Origin: Crossiella sp. SN42
Lineage (GTDB): Bacteria; Actinomycetota; Actinomycetes; Mycobacteriales; Pseudonocardiaceae
DNA: 64,000 bases
NCBI RefSeq assembly: GCF_023897065.1
Contig: NZ_JAMHIV010000026.1
Coordinates: 101,381-165,380, forward strand
Direction of reading: 5' to 3'
Shown: positions 44,007 to 56,693 of the stretch, in pieces
Position numbering within the stretch: the stretch's first letter is position 1
Layout: every line of letters starts with the position of its first letter
Made by a program: the position numbers and the translations under genes
Notes under the pieces: generated by a model
Database searches by the model: none
Seen by the model: the letters and a program-made list of their open reading frames with translations, nothing else
What the model was told of the DNA's origin: nothing

Positions 44007-45005
44007 TCACTTGGCGGCGGTCGCCTCGTCCTTCTTGGCGTCGTTGCGGGTCTTGAGCAGGCTGGCCACGGTGGTGATGATCAGCACGCCGATGATGAAC
44101 GGCAGCGAGACCTCGATGCCGATGTGCGGGGCCCACTCGATCGGCTTGCCGTCGTTGAGGAACGGCAGGTTGTTGGAGGCCAGCGCCTCGAACACCAGCT
44201 TGAAGCCGATGAAGCCGAGGATGACCGCCAGGCCGATGTGCAGGTACACCAGGCGGTTGAGCAGGCCGCCGATGAGGAAGTACAGCTGCCGCAGGCCCAT
44301 CAGCGCGAAGGCGTTGGCGGTGAAGACCAGGTACGGCTCCTTGGTCAGCGCGAAGATCGCCGGGATCGAGTCGACCGCGAAGAGCAGGTCGGTCAGGCCG
44401 ATCGCCAGCATCACGATGAACATCGGGGTGACCCAGCGCTTGCCGTCGATCTTCACGAAGGACTTGGCGCCCTGGTAGTCCTTGGTCACCGGCAGCACCT
44501 TGCGGGCGTAGCCGACGAGCTTGGGCTCCTTGAACTCCTCCTCGTTGCCCTCGCCCTGCCGCGCCTGCTTGTAGGCCACGAAGAGCAGGAAGCCACCGAA
44601 GATGTAGAAGATCCAGCTGAACTGCTCGATCAGCGCCGCGCCTGCCGCGATGAACGCGCCGCGCATGACCAGTGCCAACAGGATGCCGATGAGCAGCACC
44701 TTGTGCTGGTGGATCGAGGGGACCGCGAACGTGCTCATGATGATCACGAACACGAACAGGTTGTCGATACTCAACGAGTATTCGGTGATGTAGCCGGCAA
44801 AGAACTCCCCGGCGTACTGGGATCCGGAGAAATACCAGAGCCCTAGTCCGAAGAGCACCGCGGCGGCCACGTAGAAGATGACCCAGCGGGAGGCCTCCCC
44901 GACCGTCACCTCGTGCGGTTTGCGGTCGACGATCACGAGGTCGATCGCGATCAGGGCCAGTAGTCCGACCACAGTTGCGATCCACAGCCAAGCGGGGACG
45001 AGCAC
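44007..45005 (-). CDS. TerC-family membrane protein (metal exporter type)
   Basis: 332 residues, GTG start with ACCGGAGGTGA upstream. Eight to nine helices; the conserved acidic motifs are AGYITEYSLSIDNLFVFVI (near 73-91) and GLTDLLFAVDSIPAIFALT (near 198-216). TerC/Alx proteins export manganese or load it into secreted enzymes. The leader carries a probable manganese riboswitch, which fits that role. Confidence 0.93.
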   Translation of the reverse strand: MLVPAWLWIATVVGLLALIAIDLVIVDRKPHEVTVGEASRWVIFYVAAAVLFGLGLWYFSGSQYAGEFFAGYITEYSLSIDNLFVFVIIMSTFAVPSIHQHKVLLIGILLALVMRGAFIAAGAALIEQFSWIFYIFGGFLLFVAYKQARQGEGNEEEFKEPKLVGYARKVLPVTKDYQGAKSFVKIDGKRWVTPMFIVMLAIGLTDLLFAVDSIPAIFALTKEPYLVFTANAFALMGLRQLYFLIGGLLNRLVYLHIGLAVILGFIGFKLVFEALASNNLPFLNDGKPIEWAPHIGIEVSLPFIIGVLIITTVASLLKTRNDAKKDEATAAK

Positions 45006-45054
45006 AGTTCACCTCCGGTTCATGGGCACACGCCACCAGACACACGCCACTGAC

Positions 45055-45157
45055 CGGAGGTCTCTTCCACCGGACCAGAGGCCGGTCGACGGCACCGGGA
45101 CGTCACTGGGGACGGCCGTGATGACGATGTCGCCGCGAAGGAATACTCCCCTCCAAG
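45055..45157 (-). promoter_or_regulatory. Probable yybP-ykoY manganese riboswitch upstream of terC
   Basis: Read on the minus strand, the leader contains GGAGGGGAGTA (the hallmark first loop of yybP-ykoY RNAs), then CATCGTCATCACGGCC resembling the conserved GUCGUCA element. It closes with GAAGAGACCTCC, whose CCTCC pairs with the opening GGAGG. The spacing, about 100 nt, and the terC target match the Mn2+-sensing class. It was identified by eye, without a covariance search. Confidence 0.65.
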
Positions 45158-45250
45158 CGGTGTAACGTTCTCATGTGGACCCTGAAGTCCACCAGTAGGG
45201 GTGATCCGGGGCACTGTTGGAGGCCCCCTTGGGGTGAAAAGATCTCCCCC

Positions 45251-45529
45251 ATGGTGCTGGAGATCACCGAGCTCCTGCTCCGTCCGGGCGCAGAGGAGCG
45301 GTTCACCGCGTTCGCCGAGGTCACGGTGCGGCGACTGCTCACCGAACCCGGCTGCCTCTCGGCCAGGCTGACCAGGGGCCTGGAGAACCCGAGCCGGTTC
45401 GTGCTGCTGGTCGAGTGGGAGACGATCACCCGTTCGGCTGCGCCCACCCGGCAGTGGCCGCCGGAGCTGACCCCGCTGTTCGCCGCCCCGCCGCTGATCG
45501 AGCTGTTCGACCCGGCGGGTGCGCCGTGA
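45251..45529 (+). CDS. ABM-domain protein, copy 1
   Basis: 92 residues from ATG 45251. A dimeric alpha-beta barrel of the antibiotic-biosynthesis-monooxygenase type (VLEITELLLRPGAEERFTAF, then LSARLTRGLENPSRFVLLVE). It overlaps its paralogue by 4 bp (GTGA). Such proteins oxidise quinones or bind heme, or simply act as small-molecule binders. Confidence 0.85.
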   Translation: MVLEITELLLRPGAEERFTAFAEVTVRRLLTEPGCLSARLTRGLENPSRFVLLVEWETITRSAAPTRQWPPELTPLFAAPPLIELFDPAGAP

Positions 45530-45831
45530 TCCTGACCATCACCGAACTGCTGGTCGTGCCGGGCGCGGAGGCGGAGTTCCTGATCGCGGTGGACAAGGCG
45601 CTGCCCGAGCTGCTCGCCGCCGCCGGCTGCCACTCCGCCCGGCTGGTCCGCTGCACCTCCGCGCCGGAGCGGTTCGTGCTGCTCTCGGAGTGGGCCTCGC
45701 TGGAGGCGCACACCGAGGACTTCTACCGCTCGGAGGCGTTCCTGCGCTGGCGGGACGCGGTCAGCGAGCACCTGCGCGAGCCGCCGAGGGTGGAGCACGC
45801 CGAGGACCTCACCGGACTGATCACCCGGTGA
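45526..45831 (+). CDS. ABM-domain protein, copy 2
   Basis: 101 residues, GTG start inside the previous stop. It repeats the plan of copy 1 (ILTITELLVVPGAEAEFLIA, then HSARLVRCTSAPERFVLLSE) and retains a longer C-terminus with FYRSEAFLRWRDAV. The tandem pair may form a heterodimer, since the fold is normally a dimer of identical chains. Confidence 0.87.
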   Translation: MILTITELLVVPGAEAEFLIAVDKALPELLAAAGCHSARLVRCTSAPERFVLLSEWASLEAHTEDFYRSEAFLRWRDAVSEHLREPPRVEHAEDLTGLITR

Positions 45832-45947
45832 TCGACATCTCACCCGCGCCGGACCCACAGAGTTGCGGTTTCCCCCTGCACACCGGATCTATACCGATTC
45901 GGCTGGGCCACACACTCCCCTGACCAACGTTGGCATAACTTGGCGTT

Positions 45948-48853
<2,906 letters not shown>

Positions 48854-48857
<4 letters not shown>

Positions 48858-49747
48858 GCGAGGAAACGGCTGTGACGCACCCGCTGACCGACCGCAAGGT
48901 CGCCGCGGACGGTTCCATCGAGGGCTACAAGGCCTCGCGCACGCTGCCGATCAGGGTGGAGCTGGCCCGCCAGCTGCGCCGCCGCCGCACCCAGGTCACC
49001 CTGGCGCTGCTGGCGGTGCTGCCGGTGGTGCTGCTGCTGGCCTTCGAGCTGGGTGCCAGCCAGAACGCCCGCCGCTCCGGCGGCCTGGTCGACCTGGCCA
49101 CCGCCAGCGGGCAGAACTTCGTCACCTTCGCGCTGTTCGCCTCCTCCAGCTTCCTGCTGGTGGTCGTGGTCGCGCTGTTCTTCGGCGACACCGTGGCCAG
49201 CGAGGCCTCCTGGTCCAGCCTGAAGTACCTGCTGGCCATCCCGGTGCCGCGCGGGCGGCTGCTGCGGCAGAAGGCGATCGTCTCCGGCATGCTGGCCATC
49301 GCCGGGCTGATCGTGCTGCCCGGCATGGCCCTGATCGTCGGGCTGATCTTCTACGGCGGCGGCGACATGGTCACGCCCACCGGCGAGTCGGTGGCGCTGG
49401 CCGACGGGCTCAGCGCGCTCGGGCTGGCCATGCTGTACCTGATGATCCACCTGTTCTGGGTGGCCGGGCTGGCGCTGTACCTGTCGGTGTCCACCGACGC
49501 GCCGCTGTCCGCGGTCGGCGGGGCCGCGCTGGTCTCCATCGTCTCGCAGATCCTGGACCAGATCACCGACCTGGGCAGCCTGCGCAACTACCTGCCCACG
49601 CACTACTCCTTCGCCTGGGCCGACCTGCTCAGCACCGACATCGACTGGACCGGCATGGCCAGCGGAGTGTTGTCCGCGCTGGTCTACGGCACGGTGTTCC
49701 TGATGCTGGCGGCCCGCCGGTTCGCCACCAAGGACATCACCAGCTGA
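48854..49747 (+). CDS. ABC-2-type permease partner of the fused ATPase
   Basis: 297 residues, GTG start inside the ATPase stop. An N-terminal amphipathic segment is followed by six helices (VTLALLAVLPVVLLLAFELG, FLLVVVVALFFGDTVASEAS, and others). The pattern SLKYLLAIPVPRGRLLRQKA is typical of ABC-2 exporters. With the fused ATPase it probably exports a lipid, peptide or drug-like molecule processed by the outer hydrolase. Confidence 0.9.
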
Positions 49748-49777
49748 GCGGGACCGGCGCGGCGCCGGGCAGACGGA

Positions 49778-49809
49778 AACGGCGTGCGGAGGCCCCTCCG
49801 CACGCCGTT
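49778..49809 (+). terminator. Strong hairpin terminator after the exporter operon
   Basis: AACGGCGTGCGGAGG (49778-49792) pairs perfectly with CCTCCGCACGCCGTT (49795-49809), a 15-bp stem with a minimal loop, 31 bp past the permease stop. Confidence 0.88.
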
Positions 49810-49838
49810 CGCGTCACAGCCCAGCATTGGAGATCTTG

Positions 49839-49857
49839 TGCAACACCCCCTGTTGCA
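49839..49857. promoter_or_regulatory. Inverted repeat in the 323-bp gap before the SARP gene
   Basis: TGCAACA (49839-49845) and TGTTGCA (49851-49857) are perfect 7-bp arms around CCCCC. The gap 49748-50070 otherwise holds only the exporter terminator and no convincing small gene. The repeat may be an operator or promoter element for the regulator. Confidence 0.45.
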
Positions 49858-50070
49858 GCGCCTGCGCGCCTAGGCTGGTCCAGATGAGGCGGTGACCCCC
49901 AGTCAGGAATCGCGACCTGCCGAGGGCCACCCGTCCTCCCCAGAACGGTCCGGCTGGCCACCTACGAGTCCTCCACCCCGGGTGGCCGGGCGAGCCCGTG
50001 CCGAACCATGAACAGGATGCCCCGGACCGGTCCAGCGCCGGTCCAGCGGGAGTCCACTGGGGGTCCGTGG

Positions 50071-53000
50071 ATGTTGTTGCACGTGCTCGGTCCACTGACG
50101 GCGAGGGGGCCGGACCGGGAGCCCGTGCACCTGGCCGCGCGCAAGCAGCGGCTGGTGCTGGCCACCCTGGCGCTGCACGCGGGCGCCACCGTCTCGACCG
50201 AGGCGCTGGTGCACGCGGTGTGGGGCGAGCAGCCGCCCCGCTCGGCGCCGGGCAACCTCAAGACCTACGTCTGGGAGCTGCGCCGCCAGCTGCACCCCGA
50301 CCTGCGCATCTCCAGTCAGCCCGGCGGCTACCGGCTGGACCTGCCGCCGGATGCGCTGGACCTGTCGGTCTTCAGCGAGCTGCTGCACAACGCCAGCGCC
50401 GCGCTCAGCGCCGGTGACGCCGAGCTGGCGCTGCGCCTGGCCGGTGAGGCGCTGGAGCTGTGGCAGGGCACGCCCTTCGGCGAGCTGGACACCGACCAGG
50501 CCCGCTCGGCCGCCGCGGCCGCGCTGGACCAGCGCTGGCTGGTGCAGGACGTGCGGGTGGCGGCGATGCTGGCCGCCGGCCAGCACGACGCGGCCACCGC
50601 GGTGCTGCGCGGCCTGCTCGGCGAGGACCCGCTGCGGGAGAAGCTGTGGGCGCAGCTGCTGCTCGCGCTCTACCGGGCCGGCCGGCAGGCCGAGGCGCTC
50701 TCGGCGTACCGGCAGGCCCGCGCGGTGGTGCGGGCCGAGCTGGGCATCGAGCCGGGGCTGGAGCTGCGTGAGCTGCACCAGCGGATCCTGCGCGGCGATC
50801 CCAGCCTGCTGCACGCGGCCGAACCGGCTGGCCCGGAACTGGTGGTGCCCCGCCAGCTGCCCCCGGCCACCGGCAGCTTCACCGGCCGGGAGGCCGCGCT
50901 GACCTGGCTGGACGGGCTGCTCGACGGCCTCGACAGCGGCAGTCCGCTGGGCACGGTCACCGGCAGCGCGGGGGTCGGCAAGACCACCCTGGTGGTGAAC
51001 TGGGCGCACCAGGTCCGGGACCGGTTCCCGGACGGGCAGCTGTACGTGAACCTGCGCGGCTATGCCCAGGGCCCCGCGCTCGGGCCGACCGAGGCGCTGG
51101 CCAGGTTCCTGCGCGCGCTGGGCGTGCGGGCCGAACGGGTGCCCGCCGAGCTGGACGAGCAGGCCGGCCTGTTCCGCTCGCTGCTGGCCGAGCGGCGGGT
51201 GCTGATCGTGCTGGACAACGCCAGCAGCGCGGACCAGGTCCGGCCGCTGCTGCCGGCCACTCCCGGCTGCGCGGTGGTGGTGACCAGCCGGGACGCGCTG
51301 CGCGGGCTGGCCGCCTTCGACGACGCCCGCACCCTGACGCTGAGCGTGCTGCCCACCGCCGAGTCGGTGCGGCTGCTGTCCCGGATCATCGGCGCGGACC
51401 GGGTGGCCGCCGACCCGGCCGCCACCGCCGAACTGGCCCGCCGCTGCGCGCACCTGCCACTGGCGCTGCGGATCGCGGCCGCCGACCTGGCCGTGCACCC
51501 GGAGCAGGAGGTGGCCGAGTTCGTCGCCGAACTGGGCTCCGACGGGCTGATGGGCCGGCTCACCGTGCACGGCGACGAACAGGCCGCGGTGCGCACCACC
51601 TTCGGCCTGTCCTACGGCGCGCTCCAACCGGAGACCGCGCACGTCTTCGCCTGCTTCGGCCTGATGACCGGCGACGACCTGACCGCGCCCGCGGTGGCCG
51701 CGCTGGCCGGACTGTCCGAGGCGCAGGCCAGGCAGCGGCTGGCCGAGCTGCGCACCGCGAGCCTGGTCGAGCAGTCCGGGCCGGGCCGCTACCGCTGCCA
51801 CGACCTGCTGCGGCAGTACGCCAGGGAACGGATCGAGGCCGAGCGCACCCAGGAGGAGCGGGACCGGGCGGTGCGCGGCCTGATCGGCTGGTACCTGCGG
51901 CACGCCAGCGCCGCGGTCGAGCTGCTCGGACCCGGCCTGGCGCAGCTGGTCGGCACCGCGCTGTGGGCGGAGGACTTCGCCGGTCCGGTGGCCATCGACA
52001 GCACCGACGCCGCGATGGCCTGGCTGGACGACGAGCGCGCCAACCTGATCGCGGCCATCCACCACGCCGCCCAGCACGGCCCGCACGACGGCGCCTGGCT
52101 GCTGGCCGACGCGCTGCGCGGCTGCGCCATGACCTTCCGCGGCCTGCTCCCCGGCTGGCTGGGCGCCATCAACGCGGCCCTGACCGCGGCCACCGCCGAG
52201 CGCAACACCCTGGCCATGGCGGTGCTGCACGACATCCTGGGCGAGACCTACTGGAGCCTCGGCGAGTCCGGCCGGGCCGAGGCGCACTGCCAGTCCGCGC
52301 TCAGCGGCTACCGCACCCTGGGCGTCGTGCCCTCGGAGGCCAGCGTGCTGCACATCCTGGGCCTGCTGCGCTGGGACCGGGGTCAGCTGGACGAGGCCGA
52401 TGACCACCACTCCAGGGCGTTGCGCGTGTTCGAGGAGCTCAACGACCTGCCCAACCAGGCCCTGGTCCTCTCCGGCATCACCGGTGTGGCCTACGCCCGC
52501 GGCGACCTGGCCCGCTGCCTGTCCCTGGCCACCCACACCGTGGAGCTCAGCCGCAAGGCCAAGTCCCCACTGGCCGAGGCCTTCGGCCTGATCGAGCTGG
52601 GCTGCGCCCTGCACGAGCTGGGCCGTTACGAGGAGGCCCAGGCCGCCAACACCGAGGCCCGCGACTTCGGCGCCCAGTTCCAGATGGCCTACATCGAGTC
52701 CATGGCCCTGCGCGGCCTGGCCCAGCAGCGCTCCGCCCAGCGCGACCACGAGGGCGCGCTGCTCCTGTGCCGGCAGGGCCACCGGGTGGCCACCGAGGCC
52801 GGCCTCGGCGTGGTCGCGGTGGAGCTGCTCAACACGATGTCGCAGTGCCTGCGCCTGCTCGGCAGGGACGAAGAGGCCATCCAGCACGGCGAACGCGCCC
52901 TGTCCATGATCCGCCAGGCGGAGTTCCGCGTCGGCGAGGTCACCGTCAGCACCGAACTCGCCCTCACCCACCTGTCCATGGGCGAGCTGGCCCCCGCCGC

Positions 53001-53214
53001 CGCCATGGCCCACAACGCCCTGACCGTCGCCCAGCGCTTCGGCTTCGGCGTCCTGGAAGGCAAGGCCTGGCACACGGTGGCCCTGGTCCGCCAGGCACAG
53101 GGCGAGCTGTCAGCGGCGAGGGAAGCCGCGGAGGCGGCCCTGGCCGTCTTCACCGAACGCGGCCACCCCCTGGGCATCGAACAGTCAACGGCCCTCCTGG
53201 CCGCCCTGCCCTGA
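50071..53214 (+). CDS. AfsR/SARP-family regulator with NB-ARC ATPase and TPR domains
   Basis: 1047 residues from ATG 50071, chosen because the DNA-binding domain begins at once (MLLHVLGPLTARGPDREPVH); ATG 50008 would add 21 poorly structured residues. Order: an OmpR-like winged helix (1-90, TLALHAGATVSTEALVHAVW), a bacterial transcriptional activator domain (95-245), an NB-ARC/STAND ATPase with P-loop GSAGVGKTTLVVNW (near 298), and a TPR tail from about 690. Such proteins switch on antibiotic or developmental genes after nucleotide-driven assembly. No biosynthetic cluster lies adjacent, so the target is unknown. Confidence 0.92.
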   Translation: MLLHVLGPLTARGPDREPVHLAARKQRLVLATLALHAGATVSTEALVHAVWGEQPPRSAPGNLKTYVWELRRQLHPDLRISSQPGGYRLDLPPDALDLSVFSELLHNASAALSAGDAELALRLAGEALELWQGTPFGELDTDQARSAAAAALDQRWLVQDVRVAAMLAAGQHDAATAVLRGLLGEDPLREKLWAQLLLALYRAGRQAEALSAYRQARAVVRAELGIEPGLELRELHQRILRGDPSLLHAAEPAGPELVVPRQLPPATGSFTGREAALTWLDGLLDGLDSGSPLGTVTGSAGVGKTTLVVNWAHQVRDRFPDGQLYVNLRGYAQGPALGPTEALARFLRALGVRAERVPAELDEQAGLFRSLLAERRVLIVLDNASSADQVRPLLPATPGCAVVVTSRDALRGLAAFDDARTLTLSVLPTAESVRLLSRIIGADRVAADPAATAELARRCAHLPLALRIAAADLAVHPEQEVAEFVAELGSDGLMGRLTVHGDEQAAVRTTFGLSYGALQPETAHVFACFGLMTGDDLTAPAVAALAGLSEAQARQRLAELRTASLVEQSGPGRYRCHDLLRQYARERIEAERTQEERDRAVRGLIGWYLRHASAAVELLGPGLAQLVGTALWAEDFAGPVAIDSTDAAMAWLDDERANLIAAIHHAAQHGPHDGAWLLADALRGCAMTFRGLLPGWLGAINAALTAATAERNTLAMAVLHDILGETYWSLGESGRAEAHCQSALSGYRTLGVVPSEASVLHILGLLRWDRGQLDEADDHHSRALRVFEELNDLPNQALVLSGITGVAYARGDLARCLSLATHTVELSRKAKSPLAEAFGLIELGCALHELGRYEEAQAANTEARDFGAQFQMAYIESMALRGLAQQRSAQRDHEGALLLCRQGHRVATEAGLGVVAVELLNTMSQCLRLLGRDEEAIQHGERALSMIRQAEFRVGEVTVSTELALTHLSMGELAPAAAMAHNALTVAQRFGFGVLEGKAWHTVALVRQAQGELSAAREAAEAALAVFTERGHPLGIEQSTALLAALP

Positions 53215-53263
53215 CCCCGCACCCGCCATGCCCTGACACGGTTCGCGGCTGGCCGCCAACGTC

Positions 53264-53692
53264 TCAGGCCACGCAGAACTCGTTGCCCTCGGGATCGGCC
53301 AACACGGTGCACCGGCCCGCGGGCTCGTCGACCTCCCACAGCACCCGGGCACCCGCCGCGACCAGCCTCGCGACGTGCTCGCCGACCAGACGAGCCCGCT
53401 CAACCTCGTCCTCAGCGCCCTTGCTGGCGCGGATGTCCAGGTGCACGCGGTTCTTGCCCGCCTTTTCCTCCGGCACCCGCTGGAAGTACAGCCGAGGCCC
53501 AAGCCCCTCCGGGTCGACCAGGGCGTCACGCTCGCCGAGCAGGTGGGCCATCCCGTTGACCTCGGCGAAGGCCTCCCAGCTGTCATGACCCGGTGGCGGC
53601 GGCTGCCGCACGTACCCCAGGGCCAGCGCCCAGAACTCGGCCAGTCCGCTCGGATCACTCGCGTCCATGGCCACCTGAACTTCCAACGCCAT
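53264..53692 (-). CDS. VOC-family protein
   Basis: 142 residues, with the actinobacterial pattern LEVQVAMDASDPSGLAEFWA, then LYFQRVPEEKAGKNRVHLDI and the closing VLADPEGNEFCVA. The conserved RVHLDI and DPEGNEFC motifs mark the large glyoxalase-like subfamily of uncharacterised VOC enzymes. It converges with the SARP gene. Ligand unknown. Confidence 0.88.
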   Translation of the reverse strand: MALEVQVAMDASDPSGLAEFWALALGYVRQPPPPGHDSWEAFAEVNGMAHLLGERDALVDPEGLGPRLYFQRVPEEKAGKNRVHLDIRASKGAEDEVERARLVGEHVARLVAAGARVLWEVDEPAGRCTVLADPEGNEFCVA

Positions 53693-53859
53693 CCCAGTTC
53701 CCCCTCGCCACCGCCGTCATCACCCGGCCCAGCGCCGCCGCCGAGCCGGCTCCTCGGCCTCCTACCAGTTCCCGCTGAGCCGAGCGCCCGCGGCGAACCC
53801 CGGCAGTCGGGCGAACCGACCGAGCGTGCGACCGGACCGCGCCACCACCCGGCGCGCGG

Positions 53860-56001
53860 TCACTGCACCCCGGCCGCGTCCATCCCGCGCAGCTCCTTCT
53901 TCAGGTCGGCGATCTCATCGCGCAGCCGACCGGCCAGCTCGAACTGGAGCTCGCGGGCCGCGTTCATCATCTGGTCGGTCAGCTGCTGGATCAGGTCGGC
54001 CAGCTCAGCGCGCGGCATGCCCTTGACGTCCCGCTCGACCAGCACGCCGCTGGTGCCCCGCCCGCCGGTCGGCTTCTTGCCGCGGCTGACGTTGCGGCCG
54101 GAACCGCCGATCTCCACCGAGTCGGTGTCCTCGGCCTCGGCGTAGACCACGTCCAGGAGGTCGGCGATCTTCTTGCGCAGCGGCTGCGGGTCGATGCCCG
54201 CCGCCTTGTTGTAGGCGATCTGCTTCTCGCGGCGGCGGTTGGTCTCGTCGATGGCGTGCCGCATCGAGTCGGTGACCTTGTCCGCGTACATGTGGACCTG
54301 GCCGGAGACGTTGCGGGCGGCCCGGCCGATGGTCTGGATCAGGCTGGTGCCGCTGCGCAGGAACCCTTCCTTGTCCGCGTCCAGGATCGCCACCAGGGAC
54401 ACCTCGGGCAGGTCAAGGCCCTCCCGCAGCAGGTTGATGCCGATCAGCACGTCGAACTCGCCCAGCCGCAGCTGCCGGAGCAGCTCGATCCGGCGCAGGG
54501 TGTCCACCTCGGAGTGCAGGTACCGCACCCGGATGCCCAGCTCCAGCAGGTAGTCGGTGAGGTCCTCGGACATCTTCTTGGTCAGCGTGGTGACCAGGAC
54601 CCGCTCGTCGCGTTCGGCGCGCAGCCGGATCTCGTGCACCAGGTCGTCGATCTGGCCCTCGGTGGGCTTGACCACGACCTCCGGGTCGAGCAGGCCGGTC
54701 GGGCGGATGACCTGCTCGACGAACTCCCCGCGCGCCTGCCCCATCTCGTACGGGCCCGGCGTGGCCGACAGGTACACCGTCTGCCCGATCCGGTCGCAGA
54801 ACTCCTCCCAGTTCAGCGGCCGGTTGTCCAGTGCGCTGGGCAGCCGGAACCCGTGCTCCACCAGGGTCCGCTTCCGCGAGGCGTCGCCCTCGAACATGCC
54901 GCCGACCTGCGGCACCGTCACGTGCGACTCGTCGATGACCAGGAGGAAGTCCTCCGGGAAGTAGTCGATCAGCGTCGCGGGCGCCGAGCCGGGGGGCCGG
55001 TCGTCGATGTGCCGGGAGTAGTTCTCGATGCCGGAGCAGAAGCCGACCTGGCGCATCATCTCGATGTCGTAGGCGGTGCGCATGCGCAGCCGCTGCGCCT
55101 CCAGCAACTTGCCCTGCTTCTCCATCTTGGCCAGCTGGTCGGCCAGCTCGGCCTCGATGTCCCTGATCGCCCGCTCCATCCGCTCCGGACCGGCGGTGTA
55201 GTGGGTGGCCGGGAAGACCCGCAGCTCGTCGACCTCGCGCACGATCTGGCCGGTGAGCGGGTGCAGGTAGTACAGCTTGTCGATCTCGTCGCCGAAGAAC
55301 TCGATCCGGACGGCCAGCTCCTCGTAGGCCGGGATCACCTCCACGGTGTCCCCGCGCACCCGGAACGTGCCGCGGGCGAAGGCGATGTCGTTGCGGGCGT
55401 ACTGCACGTCCACCAGCGCGCGCAGCAGCTCGTCCCGCACGACCTCGTCGCCGACCTTCAGCCGCACCGACCGGTCCAGGTACTCCTGCGGCGTGCCGAG
55501 GCCGTAGATGCAGGACACCGAGGCGACCACGATGACATCGCGCCTGGTCAGCAGGCTCATCGTGGCGGAGTGGCGCAGCCGCTCGACCTCGTCGTTGGTC
55601 GAGGAGTCCTTCTCGATGTAGGTGTCGGTCTGCGGGACGTAGGCCTCGGGCTGGTAGTAGTCGTAGTAGCTGACGAAGTACTCGACCGCGTTGTCCGGGA
55701 AGAACTCGCGCAGCTCGTTGGCCAGCTGGGCGGCCAGGGTCTTGTTCGGCGCGAGCACCAGCGTCGGCCGTTGCAGCCGCTCCACCAGCCAGCCGGTGGT
55801 GGCCGACTTGCCGGTGCCGGTGGCGCCGAGCAGCACCACGTGTTCCTCGCCCGCCTTGATCCGCCGTTCCAGCTCCTCGATGGCCGCGGGCTGGTCACCC
55901 GCGGGCTGGTAGTCGGCGACCATGCGGAATCGCCCGTCGGCGCGGGCGATGTCGCCGACGGGACGGAACTGCGAATGTGCGATCACGGGTGCTTCAGCCA
56001 C
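53860..56001 (-). CDS. uvrB: Excinuclease ABC subunit B
   Basis: 713 residues from the GTG at 56001, which gives the usual length; earlier codons in frame add only low-complexity residues. Walker A is [13 protein letters not shown] near 60-72, followed by the beta-hairpin that probes DNA damage ([20 protein letters not shown]), the helicase motifs ([26 protein letters not shown]), and a C-terminal UVR motif that binds UvrC. It loads at lesions with UvrA and recruits the nuclease. No LexA box was seen; two DnaA boxes lie just upstream. Confidence 0.97.
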   Translation of the reverse strand: MAEAPVIAHSQFRPVGDIARADGRFRMVADYQPAGDQPAAIEELERRIKAGEEHVVLLGATGTGKSATTGWLVERLQRPTLVLAPNKTLAAQLANELREFFPDNAVEYFVSYYDYYQPEAYVPQTDTYIEKDSSTNDEVERLRHSATMSLLTRRDVIVVASVSCIYGLGTPQEYLDRSVRLKVGDEVVRDELLRALVDVQYARNDIAFARGTFRVRGDTVEVIPAYEELAVRIEFFGDEIDKLYYLHPLTGQIVREVDELRVFPATHYTAGPERMERAIRDIEAELADQLAKMEKQGKLLEAQRLRMRTAYDIEMMRQVGFCSGIENYSRHIDDRPPGSAPATLIDYFPEDFLLVIDESHVTVPQVGGMFEGDASRKRTLVEHGFRLPSALDNRPLNWEEFCDRIGQTVYLSATPGPYEMGQARGEFVEQVIRPTGLLDPEVVVKPTEGQIDDLVHEIRLRAERDERVLVTTLTKKMSEDLTDYLLELGIRVRYLHSEVDTLRRIELLRQLRLGEFDVLIGINLLREGLDLPEVSLVAILDADKEGFLRSGTSLIQTIGRAARNVSGQVHMYADKVTDSMRHAIDETNRRREKQIAYNKAAGIDPQPLRKKIADLLDVVYAEAEDTDSVEIGGSGRNVSRGKKPTGGRGTSGVLVERDVKGMPRAELADLIQQLTDQMMNAARELQFELAGRLRDEIADLKKELRGMDAAGVQ

Positions 56002-56055
56002 GTCTGCGACTGTAGGCGCAGGGACCGACAGTCGGCGATCCCGCCCACCGGGGCC

Positions 56056-56093
56056 TGTGGATAACTCCAGCCCTCGGCCGGCCCTGTGGATAA
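56056..56093. promoter_or_regulatory. Two DnaA boxes between uvrB and the divergent zinc-ribbon gene
   Basis: TGTGGATAA, the reverse of the canonical box TTATCCACA, occurs exactly at 56056-56064 and 56085-56093, 29 bp apart and in the same orientation. They lie in the 122-bp divergent promoter gap. They could tie uvrB expression to DnaA or titrate DnaA; no origin-like AT-rich unwinding region accompanies them. Confidence 0.6.
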
Positions 56094-56123
56094 CTGATTT
56101 CACCGCTGACCAGGCCCCCTGTC

Positions 56124-56693
56124 ATGGTGGCCAACGTGAACACAGCGCCCCAGCACCAGCTCCGCCACCACGACTCAGGCCAGTGGCTGTCCCACTTCGT
56201 CGGCCACGTCCTCATCGTGTGCCCGCGCTGCGGCGGCCGCGCGGCCGTCGTGCCCAGACCCGGCCTGCCGAAGCCGGAGTCCTGGGCCGAGCTGGTGTTC
56301 ACCCCGCGGCGACTGGTCTGCGCGGGCTGCGGCACGACCGCGGACTGGGACCACGCGGCCAAGGGGTCGGCCGGTGTGGCGCTGGGCGGCGCCGAGGACC
56401 CGTACTTCAGACGACCGCTGTGGTTGCGGACGCGGTGCGCCGGAGAGGTCCTCTGGGCCTACAACCTCGACCAGGTGACCGAGCTGACCGCCTACGTCGG
56501 CGCCCGATTACGGGAACGCGGCGAGCCCCGGTCGAACCGGTCGATGCTCTCCCGGTCACCACCCTGGATGAGGGCGGCGGCCAACCGGACCGAGGTGCTC
56601 GCCGGTCTGGCACGCCTGCGCGAACTGGCCACCCGGTCCGCGCCCGCCGACCGCTCCGACGCCGTGGACGGCTGGGGCGAGGTGTGCCGATGA
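56124..56693 (+). CDS. Zinc-ribbon hypothetical protein
   Basis: 189 residues, with ATG 56124 or GTG 56136 as start. Two CxxC knuckles form a zinc ribbon: VCPRCGGRAAVVPRPG (near 33) and RRLVCAGCGTTADWDH (near 63). Downstream the pattern LRTRCAGEVLWAYNLDQVTE, then a helical tail. Similar proteins are common in actinobacteria and unassigned. It is cytoplasmic and divergent from uvrB across the DnaA boxes. Confidence 0.75.
   Translation: MVANVNTAPQHQLRHHDSGQWLSHFVGHVLIVCPRCGGRAAVVPRPGLPKPESWAELVFTPRRLVCAGCGTTADWDHAAKGSAGVALGGAEDPYFRRPLWLRTRCAGEVLWAYNLDQVTELTAYVGARLRERGEPRSNRSMLSRSPPWMRAAANRTEVLAGLARLRELATRSAPADRSDAVDGWGEVCR

Noticed and set aside
45924..45933. Palindrome CCAACGTTGG before the hydrolase-ABC gene as an operator
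   Set aside because: A single 10-bp palindrome with no second copy or adjacent regulator gene is too weak to list as a feature.
50008..50070. Upstream ATG 50008 as the SARP start
   Set aside because: It adds 21 residues with no relation to the family, whereas ATG 50071 begins exactly at the conserved DNA-binding domain.
53693..53859. Small gene between the VOC gene and uvrB
   Set aside because: Frames here are short, proline- and arginine-rich and lack a ribosome site.
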